A stretch of DNA of 64,000 nucleotides from positions 124,001 through 188,000 of the forward strand of contig NZ_CP009312.1 of NCBI RefSeq assembly GCF_001293125.1, read 5' to 3'. Origin of the DNA: Lawsonella clevelandensis (GTDB taxonomy: Bacteria; Actinomycetota; Actinomycetes; Mycobacteriales; Mycobacteriaceae). Each line of letters starts with the position of its first letter. Within the stretch, counting starts at the first letter, position 1. The position numbers and the translations under genes were made by a program. The notes below the pieces were generated by a model. The model searched no databases, was not told where the DNA came from, and saw nothing but the letters and a program-made list of their open reading frames with translations. Shown one piece after another: positions 53,369 to 61,712 of this stretch.

Positions 53369-56300
53369 ATGTCCCAGCATCGGCGTCGTACTTCCGCATC
53401 TGCTCCGCTTCCTGCAGACGTTCAGCAGTACCGGCATCGTCTTCTCAGCCGTCTTGGCATTGGAGAGAATGTCATGCTGAGGGACTACAACCAGCTGCAC
53501 CGTCGACTCCAGAAAGTCCGCTCGCTCAAATCCTGTGCAGCAATTGAGCATGATCTTGAATGCGCAGAACTGCGCCTCGAACTTCGCCGTGCGGCCCTTC
53601 CCCATCCTGATTACCCTGATCAGTTACCTATTACCTCCCGGCTAGAGGATATCCGTGAGGCACTACTGCATCACCAAGTGGTCGTAGTCGCAGGTGAAAC
53701 TGGCTCAGGTAAAACGACGCAGCTTCCCAAGCTCTGTCTCGACCTAGGCTGGGGTGCAAGTGGCATTATCGGGCATACACAGCCTCGTCGAATTGCTGCA
53801 CGATCAGTAGCAGAACGTATCGCTGACGAACTCGATTCCCCGCTAGGTGGATTAGTCGGCTACTCGGTTCGCTTCACAGACACGGTCTCGGAAGACACTT
53901 CCATTAAGGTGATGACGGATGGCATTCTCTTAGCAGAAATCCACCATGACCGGCTGCTACGCGCTTACGACACCATCATTATCGACGAGGCACACGAGCG
54001 AAGTCTCAACATCGACTTCCTCTTGGGATATCTCAAACAGATTTTGCCTCAGCGCCCCGACCTGCATGTCATCATTACGTCTGCGACGATTGAGACGGAA
54101 CGTTTCGCCGAGCATTTCGCGGTGGAGGGTGAGCCTGCACCGATCATTGAGGTATCGGGGCGAACATATCCTGTTGAGATCCGCTATCGACCGGGTGAAG
54201 ACGACGACGATCCCCTCGATGTTTTTGTGGACGCCATTACCGAACTCTATACCGAGTCCTCTCTAGAAGGCGGTGATATTCTAGCGTTCTTTCCGGGAGA
54301 ACGGGAGATACGAGAAGCTGAGGAAGCACTGCGTCAGCAGCGTTTCCCCGCCCTCGACATTGTGCCACTTTTCGGGCGTCTTTCCGCTGCGGAACAGCAC
54401 CGCGTATTCGAACCCCATGACATACAGCGGGTTGTATTAGCTACTAATGTGGCAGAAACATCGCTCACGGTGCCGGGGATTCGTTATGTTGTCGATACTG
54501 GTACTGCCCGCATCTCCCGCTACTCTCATCGGACGAAAATCCAACGCCTCCCTATAGAAGAAATATCACAAGCATCTGCACGCCAACGTTCGGGGCGCTG
54601 CGGGCGCCTTTCAGATGGTATTGCGTTAAGACTGTACTCCGAGGAAAACTTTGAGGCTCGTCCGGCTTATACCGAACCCGAGATTCTCCGCACGAATTTG
54701 GCTGCCGTCATTCTCCGCATGGCTGACCTTGGGTTCGGATCGGTGGAGGACTTCCCCTTCCTTGATCCCCCCGAATTGAGTTCTATCCGTGACGGCGTCC
54801 AGGTCCTTCGCGAGTTGGGTGCACTACGCGACGATATGGCTTTGACGGCAACTGGCCGGACAATGGCGCGCATCCCAACCGATCCGCGTCTTGCCCGAAT
54901 ACTGGTGGAAGCACAGCGCCGTGACATCCTAGGGGACGTCCTCCTTATTGTCGCTGGTCTCTCCCTCCAAGATATTCGAGAACGGCCGACAGAGCAGCAG
55001 CAGGAGGCGGACCAACTGCATGCACGTTTCCGCAATCCACAAAGTGATTTTCTTTCTTATCTTCAGCTCTGGGATTACCTTCGTGAGCAGCAGCACGAAC
55101 TCTCTCGTTCAGCATTCCGCAAACTGTGCCGACGGGAGTTTCTCCACTGGATGCGCTACCGGGAATGGCTCGATCTCGTCCAACAGCTGAGCGAAATATG
55201 CCGGGACTTGAAATGGTCGTGGGTCCCCCATCAGGAGAAAGGCGGGGTCCAAGAGGACGACATCCATCGTGCACTATTGGCTGGGCTTCTTAGCCATATT
55301 GGTTCACGCATCGGCGAAACGCGAGACTACCAGGGTACACGGGGAAAACGATTCGCTATTTTCCCGAGTAGCGGTGTCGCGCGGAAGAACAGCTTCGTCA
55401 TGGCCTATGAGATTGTGGAGACGTCTCGCGTGTGGGCCCGCACGGTAGCAACCGTTGAGCCTGAATGGGTGGAAAAAGCCGCTGGCGCCTCACTCTCCCG
55501 CCGTTACTCAGAACCACATTGGTCGCATTCGCGAGGTGAGGTGCAGGCCTATGAGACCACCAGTTTATGGGGAGTACCGCTGGTGGTCGATCGGCTCGTG
55601 TCGTACCGCAAGATTGACCCTGACCTTGCGCGCCACCTTTTTCTTTTACACGGGCTGGTCCAGGGTGATTGGGACCGACAGTATCCTTTTACTGCTGTCA
55701 ATGATGCCACGATCCAACGTTTACAGGACTATGAAGAAAAGGCACGACAGCGTGGAAGCGTGGCCGACGAAGAGGCTTTAGCGACGCTCTTTGCCAAGGT
55801 CGTACCTGAACAGATCATGTCACAGGTGCAGTTTGACCAATGGTGGCGCCAAGCCAGTGCTGCTGATCGAGCTTCACTGGAATTCTCAGAAGAAGACATC
55901 AGGGCTGCCACTTCAGCCGGCGAGGATAGCAGTCTCTATCCTGATGAGCTATCAGGCTTCCCTTTGAAGTATGCCTTTAAACCGGGTTCTGCGGAAGACG
56001 GAATTTCGGTGGTTATTCCGCTCGCACAGCTTCCTGCGGTATCCCCCGCACCCTTCACATGGTTAGTGCCGGGGATGCGGGAGGAGCTCATCCTTGCTTT
56101 GTTGCGGGGATTGCCTAAAGAATATCGTCGTATGTTTATTCCCCTTCCTGAGACAGCCCAGGCCATGGCGGGAACCATAGTAGAAAATTACTCACGTGAC
56201 TTCCGGCAGGCATTCCAGGAAGCCTTGCATCAGGTGCGTGGAGTGGCTGTCCCGCTCTCTGTCATCTCTGCTGCGGAGCTGCCTCAGCATTTGTGCATAC

Positions 56301-57280
56301 GCTTTGTTGCCGTGGACGAGCGGGGACGCACTATTGATACAGCGCGAAACGTGCAAGAACTACAGGGCAGGCAACAGGGCACTAGCGCCCAAGCAATTAG
56401 CTCGACCTTCCGTACAGTGGAGAAGGGTCCTTTTTCTGCATGGACCGAGGAGATTGGAGATATTCTGCCGCAGATCTCGCAGGGTGACGTCACTGCATAT
56501 CCTGCATTACTACGGAAAAAGGACGGATGGCATGTTCATGCTTATCCGAGTGCTACATCGGCGCAGGTGGCGCAGCATAAAGCACTAATAGCGTTGTTAC
56601 TTGCTGAGCTTCCGCATGCTCGCCGTCAACTCTTTAATGGTATTCCCCAGGTTCAGCGCATGGCATTGCGGAGTTATCCCGGAGGTGAGGAGTCTCTCCG
56701 GGAGGATTGTCACCTTTGCGCAGTGCGGGATATTGTTGTGCAGGCTGGGGCTCCGACCCGCACGCTGGACGGTTACTCTTCTTTGCGCCAGAGTGCAGCT
56801 GAGAAAGTTCCCCCTCGTGAGCGTGCGATTGCGTTACTCGTTGCCCAAGCAGTGGAAGCTCGTCTGCAGGTGCTGGCTAATCTCCCGGATGGGGAGGGGA
56901 TTGTGCAAGATGTTCGTGAGCAGGTGGAGTGGCTCACCTCGCCAGGTTTCGTCACGGCGCATGGGGCAGTTCGTGTGAAGCACATTCCTCGGTACTTGCA
57001 GGCCGCCCAGGAGCGTCTTGGCAAAGCCGTACTGTATGACGGCGAGTGGGAGGATCCGTGGTCTGCCTCGGTGGAGGCGTTCTACCGTGTCGAGGATGCA
57101 TTGTGGGAAAAGTGTGGGGCTCCTGCACCTGAGGATTCGCTCGCTGTGAAAAAGGTGCGCTGGCTGTATGAGGAGTTTAAAGTGAGCACCTTTGCGCAGC
57201 AGCTAGGAACGGTGGAGAAAGTCTCCGAAAAGAAACTTATGCAGGAAATTGCTGTACTTCCCGTGCAGGTCTCACTGTAG
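53369..57280 (+). CDS. hrpA: ATP-dependent RNA helicase HrpA (DEAH box)
   Basis: 1303 residues, the standard HrpA length. Motif I GETGSGKTTQLP (109-120), motif II IIDEAHERSLN near 205, motif III TSATIETERF, motif VI QRSGRCGRLSDG near 410, then HA2, OB-like and the DUF3418 C-terminal region. E. coli HrpA is a 3'-5' RNA helicase linked to mRNA processing and rescue of stalled ribosomes. The start ATG 53369 appears leaderless. The gene converges on nrdR with 56 bases between and no obvious terminator. Confidence 0.95.
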   Translation: MSQHRRRTSASAPLPADVQQYRHRLLSRLGIGENVMLRDYNQLHRRLQKVRSLKSCAAIEHDLECAELRLELRRAALPHPDYPDQLPITSRLEDIREALLHHQVVVVAGETGSGKTTQLPKLCLDLGWGASGIIGHTQPRRIAARSVAERIADELDSPLGGLVGYSVRFTDTVSEDTSIKVMTDGILLAEIHHDRLLRAYDTIIIDEAHERSLNIDFLLGYLKQILPQRPDLHVIITSATIETERFAEHFAVEGEPAPIIEVSGRTYPVEIRYRPGEDDDDPLDVFVDAITELYTESSLEGGDILAFFPGEREIREAEEALRQQRFPALDIVPLFGRLSAAEQHRVFEPHDIQRVVLATNVAETSLTVPGIRYVVDTGTARISRYSHRTKIQRLPIEEISQASARQRSGRCGRLSDGIALRLYSEENFEARPAYTEPEILRTNLAAVILRMADLGFGSVEDFPFLDPPELSSIRDGVQVLRELGALRDDMALTATGRTMARIPTDPRLARILVEAQRRDILGDVLLIVAGLSLQDIRERPTEQQQEADQLHARFRNPQSDFLSYLQLWDYLREQQHELSRSAFRKLCRREFLHWMRYREWLDLVQQLSEICRDLKWSWVPHQEKGGVQEDDIHRALLAGLLSHIGSRIGETRDYQGTRGKRFAIFPSSGVARKNSFVMAYEIVETSRVWARTVATVEPEWVEKAAGASLSRRYSEPHWSHSRGEVQAYETTSLWGVPLVVDRLVSYRKIDPDLARHLFLLHGLVQGDWDRQYPFTAVNDATIQRLQDYEEKARQRGSVADEEALATLFAKVVPEQIMSQVQFDQWWRQASAADRASLEFSEEDIRAATSAGEDSSLYPDELSGFPLKYAFKPGSAEDGISVVIPLAQLPAVSPAPFTWLVPGMREELILALLRGLPKEYRRMFIPLPETAQAMAGTIVENYSRDFRQAFQEALHQVRGVAVPLSVISAAELPQHLCIRFVAVDERGRTIDTARNVQELQGRQQGTSAQAISSTFRTVEKGPFSAWTEEIGDILPQISQGDVTAYPALLRKKDGWHVHAYPSATSAQVAQHKALIALLLAELPHARRQLFNGIPQVQRMALRSYPGGEESLREDCHLCAVRDIVVQAGAPTRTLDGYSSLRQSAAEKVPPRERAIALLVAQAVEARLQVLANLPDGEGIVQDVREQVEWLTSPGFVTAHGAVRVKHIPRYLQAAQERLGKAVLYDGEWEDPWSASVEAFYRVEDALWEKCGAPAPEDSLAVKKVRWLYEEFKVSTFAQQLGTVEKVSEKKLMQEIAVLPVQVSL

Positions 57281-57336
57281 GTGTAGGACCTCGAGTACAC
57301 GGGGACATCATTCATCTTGTACTGACGATATGTGGT

Positions 57337-57822
57337 TTAAAGGTCATCATATCCGGTGGAACCTGCACCAATGTGTCCATGGTCGTGCCGCAAAGCTGCC
57401 ATTTCTTCTTCGAAGTCTTCCAGAGAAGTGAAAGACTTGTAGACCGAGGCGAAACGGAGGTAGGCAACTTCGTCTAGTTCTCGGAGTGGCCCAAGGATCG
57501 CGAGGCCGACTTCGTGTGAAGGTATTTCGGATGCACCTGTTGATCGAACATTGGCCTCTACTTTTTCGACGAGTAACTTGAGTTCGTCTTCAGAGACATC
57601 TCGTCCTTGGCAGGCACGGCGAACACCTTGCAACACCTTGTCTCGAGAGAATGGTTCGGACAAACCGCTCCGTTTGATGACGTTGAGGATAGCCGTCTCA
57701 TGGGTGGTAAAGCGTTTTCCGCAGTTAAGACATTCACGGCGTCGTCGGATAATTTTCCCACCGTCAATGGAACGAGAGTCGACAACACGGGACTGCGGCG
57801 AATGACAGAACGGACAGCGCAT
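57337..57822 (-). CDS. nrdR: Transcriptional repressor NrdR
   Basis: 161 residues: zinc ribbon Cys3, Cys6, Cys31, Cys34 (MRCPFC and CLNC), followed by an ATP-cone domain ([21 protein letters not shown] onward, described in part) and a C-terminal helix. Represses ribonucleotide reductase genes in response to the ATP/dATP state. The frame is open six codons further, but ATG 57822 matches the universal NrdR start and has GAGAGG upstream. No nrd gene is in the window. Confidence 0.96.
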   Translation of the reverse strand: MRCPFCHSPQSRVVDSRSIDGGKIIRRRRECLNCGKRFTTHETAILNVIKRSGLSEPFSRDKVLQGVRRACQGRDVSEDELKLLVEKVEANVRSTGASEIPSHEVGLAILGPLRELDEVAYLRFASVYKSFTSLEDFEEEMAALRHDHGHIGAGSTGYDDL

Positions 57823-57926
57823 TGCGGCTCTACCTCTCACATACCCAAACGGCGGATGTGGACACTACTACAGCTTTATTGGAGGTGTCCGCTGACCATT
57901 ATAAGCCTCAGGATCAATATATTGAG

Positions 57927-58574
57927 TCACAGACCCACAGGAACCACTAGAACTTGTCCTGGTAGGAGCGCAGCCGACTGTAGTTCATTAAGATCACGGA
58001 TTCGATCAATAACAGCAGCAGTATCTGCGCGAGGAGCATAGTGGGACGCGATGCTTCCTAGCGTATCTCCAGTACGCACACTGATAGTCGTGAGAGACGT
58101 CGGGATAGACGCCGCCGGATCACCAACCAATTGGGCAATTGTAAAAGCGAGTACGCCAAGAGTCACCATCAGCACGACGATAATGGCCAGCTGCCCCCAC
58201 ACCGGATTGCGTAGAGCACCGAGAGAAGAACGCTGAACTACCGCGGACGACGATAGTGCGGAGTCATCACAAGGAGACACCACTCCCACTTGAGAACGAG
58301 CTGTACGGACACGTCGCGGACGCTCATAAACAAACGATCCACGACGTGCTCGTTGCCGCAATGAAGGGGACTGCACACGTGACTGAGCAGCAACTACAGC
58401 GGAAGAATCTGCGGGAACAGTCACCCGGAGCGGAATGCTGCGACCACTGCGGGAGAAGGTGACATAACCCCTCCCCCTATCGAACGCATTATCTAGCGTT
58501 AACGAATGGGGCACACTATCGGATTCAGTAGAACGCAGTGCTAAAGTACCATGCAAGGAAGATATCGTCACCAT
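57927..58574 (-). CDS. LysM-domain SOS protein (ChiZ/DivS-like cell division inhibitor)
   Basis: 215 residues: a cytoplasmic N-terminal half, rich in Ser/Arg, one transmembrane segment (about 132-155, LAIIVVLMVTLGVLAFTI) and an extracellular LysM domain (ISVRTGDTLGSIASHYAPRA, LPGQVLVVP). The same gene between nrdR and lexA is ChiZ (Rv2719c) in M. tuberculosis and DivS in C. glutamicum, which halt division after DNA damage. An SOS box lies in its upstream region. The frame opens to 58718, but ATG 58574 has AAAGAGG eight bases upstream. Homology is by position and architecture. Confidence 0.88.
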   Translation of the reverse strand: MVTISSLHGTLALRSTESDSVPHSLTLDNAFDRGRGYVTFSRSGRSIPLRVTVPADSSAVVAAQSRVQSPSLRQRARRGSFVYERPRRVRTARSQVGVVSPCDDSALSSSAVVQRSSLGALRNPVWGQLAIIVVLMVTLGVLAFTIAQLVGDPAASIPTSLTTISVRTGDTLGSIASHYAPRADTAAVIDRIRDLNELQSAALLPGQVLVVPVGL

Positions 58575-58630
58575 TTCTATGACCTCTTTCCCTTCGTCGT
58601 TGCTGGCTATAGAATTAGTATAGCTCATAT

Positions 58631-58646
58631 TCGAACATGTGTACGA
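58631..58646 (-). promoter_or_regulatory. SOS (LexA) box for the LysM gene
   Basis: TCGAACATGTGTACGA matches the actinobacterial palindrome TCGAAC-N4-GTTCGA with one mismatch, 57 bases before the LysM gene start. Confidence 0.8.
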
Positions 58647-58710
58647 ACTATTATGGAGATACCGTTGTTGTATCAAAGCCCTGTAACAAAATAAAGAAAA
58701 CAACCGACAT

Positions 58711-58726
58711 TCGCACAAATGTTTGA
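58711..58726 (+). promoter_or_regulatory. Second SOS (LexA) box, for lexA
   Basis: TCGCACAAATGTTTGA has two mismatches to TCGAAC-N4-GTTCGA and a GTTTGA half like the mycobacterial lexA box. It lies 61 bases before lexA, implying autoregulation. Confidence 0.65.
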
Positions 58727-58787
58727 TTTTGATAGATGCCGTCCGTAACCTGGAAGTAAGCCACTTTGACCAGCAGAGGAGTCAGTC

Positions 58788-59465
58788 ATGGCAGCCGCAT
58801 CCCGCCGACGTCCGAACTATCACGATCTGACTGACCGTCAACGCCGCATCTACGACTTCATTAAAGATGCCAATGACTTACGTGGCTATCCTCCCACCAT
58901 TCGCGAGATCTGCGATGCGACTGGTCTCAACTCCACCTCATCGGTGTCCTACCAACTCGACAACCTGGAAAACTTCGGCTTCATTAAGCGTTTCCCCAAT
59001 CAACCTCGGGCAATGCAGGTAGTAGACGTAGAGCACGTCCCGCAGGAACCGACATCTAGCTCCACATTCACCGATACCAATGGTGACGATACCGCTGCTT
59101 TCGTCCCTCTAGTGGGTCGTATCGCCGCCGGTGCTCCGATCCTGGCGGAGGAAAACATTGAAAATGTTATGCCCCTCCCCCGCGATGTAGTAGGTTACGG
59201 CGATCTCTTCATGCTGCGGGTAGTAGGTGAGTCGATGATCAACGCATCGATCTGTGATGGCGACTGGGTTATCGTCCGTTCCCAGAATGTCGCAGACAAC
59301 GGCGACATTATTGCGGCCCTCATTGACGAAGAGGCAACGGTAAAGACTTTCGTCCACAACAACACCGGTATATGGCTTATGCCGCAAAATCCGGTTTTTG
59401 ACCCCATCCCCGGTGAACACGCCCGCATTATGGGCAAAGTCGTTGCAGTACTCCGCAAGGTCTAG
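58788..59465 (+). CDS. lexA: SOS repressor LexA
   Basis: 225 residues: N-terminal winged helix (LTDRQRRIYDFIKDANDLRG, GLNSTSSVSYQLDNLE), a short linker with the Ala114-Gly115 cleavage site in GRIAAGAPILAE, and the peptidase domain with the catalytic dyad Ser149 (VVGESMINASICDGD) and Lys186 (EEATVKTF). RecA-stimulated self-cleavage relieves repression. ATG 58788 has AGAGGAG at good distance. It converges on ptsI with a shared terminator. Confidence 0.97.
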   Translation: MAAASRRRPNYHDLTDRQRRIYDFIKDANDLRGYPPTIREICDATGLNSTSSVSYQLDNLENFGFIKRFPNQPRAMQVVDVEHVPQEPTSSSTFTDTNGDDTAAFVPLVGRIAAGAPILAEENIENVMPLPRDVVGYGDLFMLRVVGESMINASICDGDWVIVRSQNVADNGDIIAALIDEEATVKTFVHNNTGIWLMPQNPVFDPIPGEHARIMGKVVAVLRKV

Positions 59466-59490
59466 CGAGCCTACAGCGATCGACCTACCC

Positions 59491-59524
59491 AGATGACAGG
59501 ATCAGGCGATTTATCCTGTCATCT
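59491..59524. terminator. Shared lexA/ptsI terminator, partly inside ptsI
   Basis: Perfect 12-bp stem (59491-59502 with 59513-59524), 10-base loop. The right arm overlaps the last four sense codons and part of the stop codon of ptsI. Confidence 0.75.
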
Positions 59525-61271
59525 CCTCTGAGAGTTCACCGACAGCACCTTCGTCCTCTTTAAGCTGAGCGAAGTAGTCTGCGGCAATACGGCGAGCATG
59601 GTGCGCGCCTTCAGCCTTAAGAACTTCCTGGGCCAACTCTTGGTAATGGTGCATATCCCATTTTTCGAGGACTACGCCCACCTCAGGTACTGCGTTTGGA
59701 GCCATGGAGAGAGCATCAACACCCATCCCCACGAAAACCTGCGCTAGATAGGGATCACTAGCTGACTCGCCACAAATAGAGACAGATTTACCGCACTTCT
59801 TGGCCGCTTCAATGACACTATTGATCAGCCGCAAACCTGCCGGTTGCCAGGGATCTGTAAGTTCAAAAAGGTCGGCGGAGAGACGATCCGCCGCCATAGT
59901 GTACTGAATCAAGTCGTTCGTACCAATGGAACAGAAATCGACCTCACGCATGAACATCTCAGCCATTATCGCGGTCGCCGGAACTTCCACGACAATGCCC
60001 GGAATAAGGCCGCGCTCGCGTACCATCGCCGCAAAATGCCGCGCTTCGGACACTCGTGAAATCATGGGGGCCATTACTCGCGGTGCAGTATCGTCCGACA
60101 AACCCGCCCGGCGCGCGCCCTCTGCAATTGCATCAAGTTGGCGAATGAGAAGATCCTCATTCTGCAGTCCAATGCGCACTCCCCTCATTCCTAGGGCTGG
60201 ATTCTCCTCCCGCCCTGTATGCGCAAACTTCAGAGGTTTGTCAGACCCAGAATCCAAGGTGCGAATGGTCACCCTATTTCCGAATGCACGAAAAACCTTT
60301 TCGTAGATACTGGCCTGCTCGTCGACACTAGGTTCAACACTCCGGTTGATAAAACAGAGCTCGGTGCGGAAGAGACCCACTCCGTCCACCATGGTATGGC
60401 GAGCTTCGTCGATAGTATTCTCATCTTGCACGTTTGCTAGCAGTGAAACCGGCACTTTATCGCGAGTCTGTGCAGGACCCGACCATGTTTCTACCTGTTC
60501 GCGATGACGCTCATCTGAAGCGAGACGCTGGGCAACGACGGAGGTGGGGGGATTAGCAATCACCAAACCACGCACACCATCCAGCAGCGCACTCGTCCCC
60601 TCTGACAAGACAGTTAGATCCATCACACCAGTGACGTATGGGATACCCAACTGACGAGCGACAATAGCGATATGCCCAGTAAGACCGCCACGAATCGTGG
60701 CAATTGCACCAATTGAATTCGGATCGATTGCCGCAATATCAGCAGGTGCAAGTTCATCTGCGACGAGAATAGAAGAGGGGGTCAATTTGGGAAGACTTGG
60801 TTCGTCAATCCCCTGCAAACGTCGAGCAATGCGATCACGAATATCTCGGAGATCTGCCGTCCGTTCTGCAGCAAAACCGCCACGTCGTTCCAGCAGTTCG
60901 ATGAAACGACCAATCTGGTGACCGGTGGCTGTTTCCGCAGTCATACCAGCGGTAATATCGCGTTCCGCCGGTCCGACCCATCCACGGTCAGTAACCAAAT
61001 AGACGCTCGATCGGATGACGTCGGCGGTAACTCCCGTCAGTCGATCCGCTTGCTCACGTAATCCTGTCGCAACATCATCGAGGGCGTCATGGAACCGCTC
61101 AAGTTCCGCAGGACGATCAGCAACCTTAACTCGGTAGCCACGCCGGGGAAGTTCTGGCCCATGTCGGAACCACGCAACGGACCCATTAACGACGCCAGGT
61201 ACTACGGCAATACCTTGTAGTGCTCTGCTCTGGCCATTGGTTGGTCCGGCGTTGTTCATATACACCTTCAT
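59511..61271 (-). CDS. ptsI: Phosphotransferase system enzyme I
   Basis: 586 residues. Moves phosphate from PEP to HPr. Active-site His200 in RGGLTGHIAIVARQLG (the usual Ser before His is Gly here), PEP-binding DGVGLFRTELCFI, RTLDSGSDKPLKF, and SIGTNDLIQYTMA with the C-terminal ICGESASDP cysteine. An N-terminal extension of about ten residues precedes the conserved start. ATG 61271 with GAGGAAGAAG upstream. It is divergent from fruA, and HPr follows fruA, so this is the general PTS locus. Confidence 0.95.
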   Translation of the reverse strand: MKVYMNNAGPTNGQSRALQGIAVVPGVVNGSVAWFRHGPELPRRGYRVKVADRPAELERFHDALDDVATGLREQADRLTGVTADVIRSSVYLVTDRGWVGPAERDITAGMTAETATGHQIGRFIELLERRGGFAAERTADLRDIRDRIARRLQGIDEPSLPKLTPSSILVADELAPADIAAIDPNSIGAIATIRGGLTGHIAIVARQLGIPYVTGVMDLTVLSEGTSALLDGVRGLVIANPPTSVVAQRLASDERHREQVETWSGPAQTRDKVPVSLLANVQDENTIDEARHTMVDGVGLFRTELCFINRSVEPSVDEQASIYEKVFRAFGNRVTIRTLDSGSDKPLKFAHTGREENPALGMRGVRIGLQNEDLLIRQLDAIAEGARRAGLSDDTAPRVMAPMISRVSEARHFAAMVRERGLIPGIVVEVPATAIMAEMFMREVDFCSIGTNDLIQYTMAADRLSADLFELTDPWQPAGLRLINSVIEAAKKCGKSVSICGESASDPYLAQVFVGMGVDALSMAPNAVPEVGVVLEKWDMHHYQELAQEVLKAEGAHHARRIAADYFAQLKEDEGAVGELSEEMTG

Positions 61272-61712
61272 CGCACTTCTTCCTCGGTGTTTCTTAGAGG
61301 AAACCTCTCATAACTCGATGAGCGACGGGGCCTCATGCTGGGCGGATGTCTTACACCCCTAAATATGCCCAATCCTTGCTACCCGGTCAAATTGCTGCAT
61401 TAGCGACAACTGTGATTTTTTTCAATAGCAATTGCAACAGTTGCTGCAACCTCATTTTCCGACGAGCACGGCACGATTCAGTAAGATGATTGACGGAATA
61501 TCTGATGATGTCCACCATGAGCGAACCCTTTTCTCTCCTTGCCTCATTTCTCGTTGTCGAGGTGGGCAAAGGTCTCACTTACAAGTGACAAAAGCAGCTA
61601 ATCCCCTCCCTGGTTGCCGCTCCCCTGCATTCCACGACCCCGTAGGTAGTACGCGCGACGCGCCGGCACCGCACGCATAAATCACTCAGACAGAAAGGCT
61701 TGAGACAACCGC
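61272..61712. other. 441-base divergent region between ptsI and fruA
   Basis: No convincing gene. It holds GCAAC-A-GTTGC (61434-61444) and TCACTT-AC-AAGTGA (61575-61588), two perfect small palindromes that look like regulator sites. In C. glutamicum fruR and the 1-phosphofructokinase gene lie between ptsI and ptsF (from memory); both are missing here. Confidence 0.6.
61575..61588. promoter_or_regulatory. Palindrome upstream of fruA, candidate operator
   Basis: TCACTT-AC-AAGTGA, perfect 6-bp arms, 125 bases before fruA. No regulator can be assigned. Confidence 0.4.
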
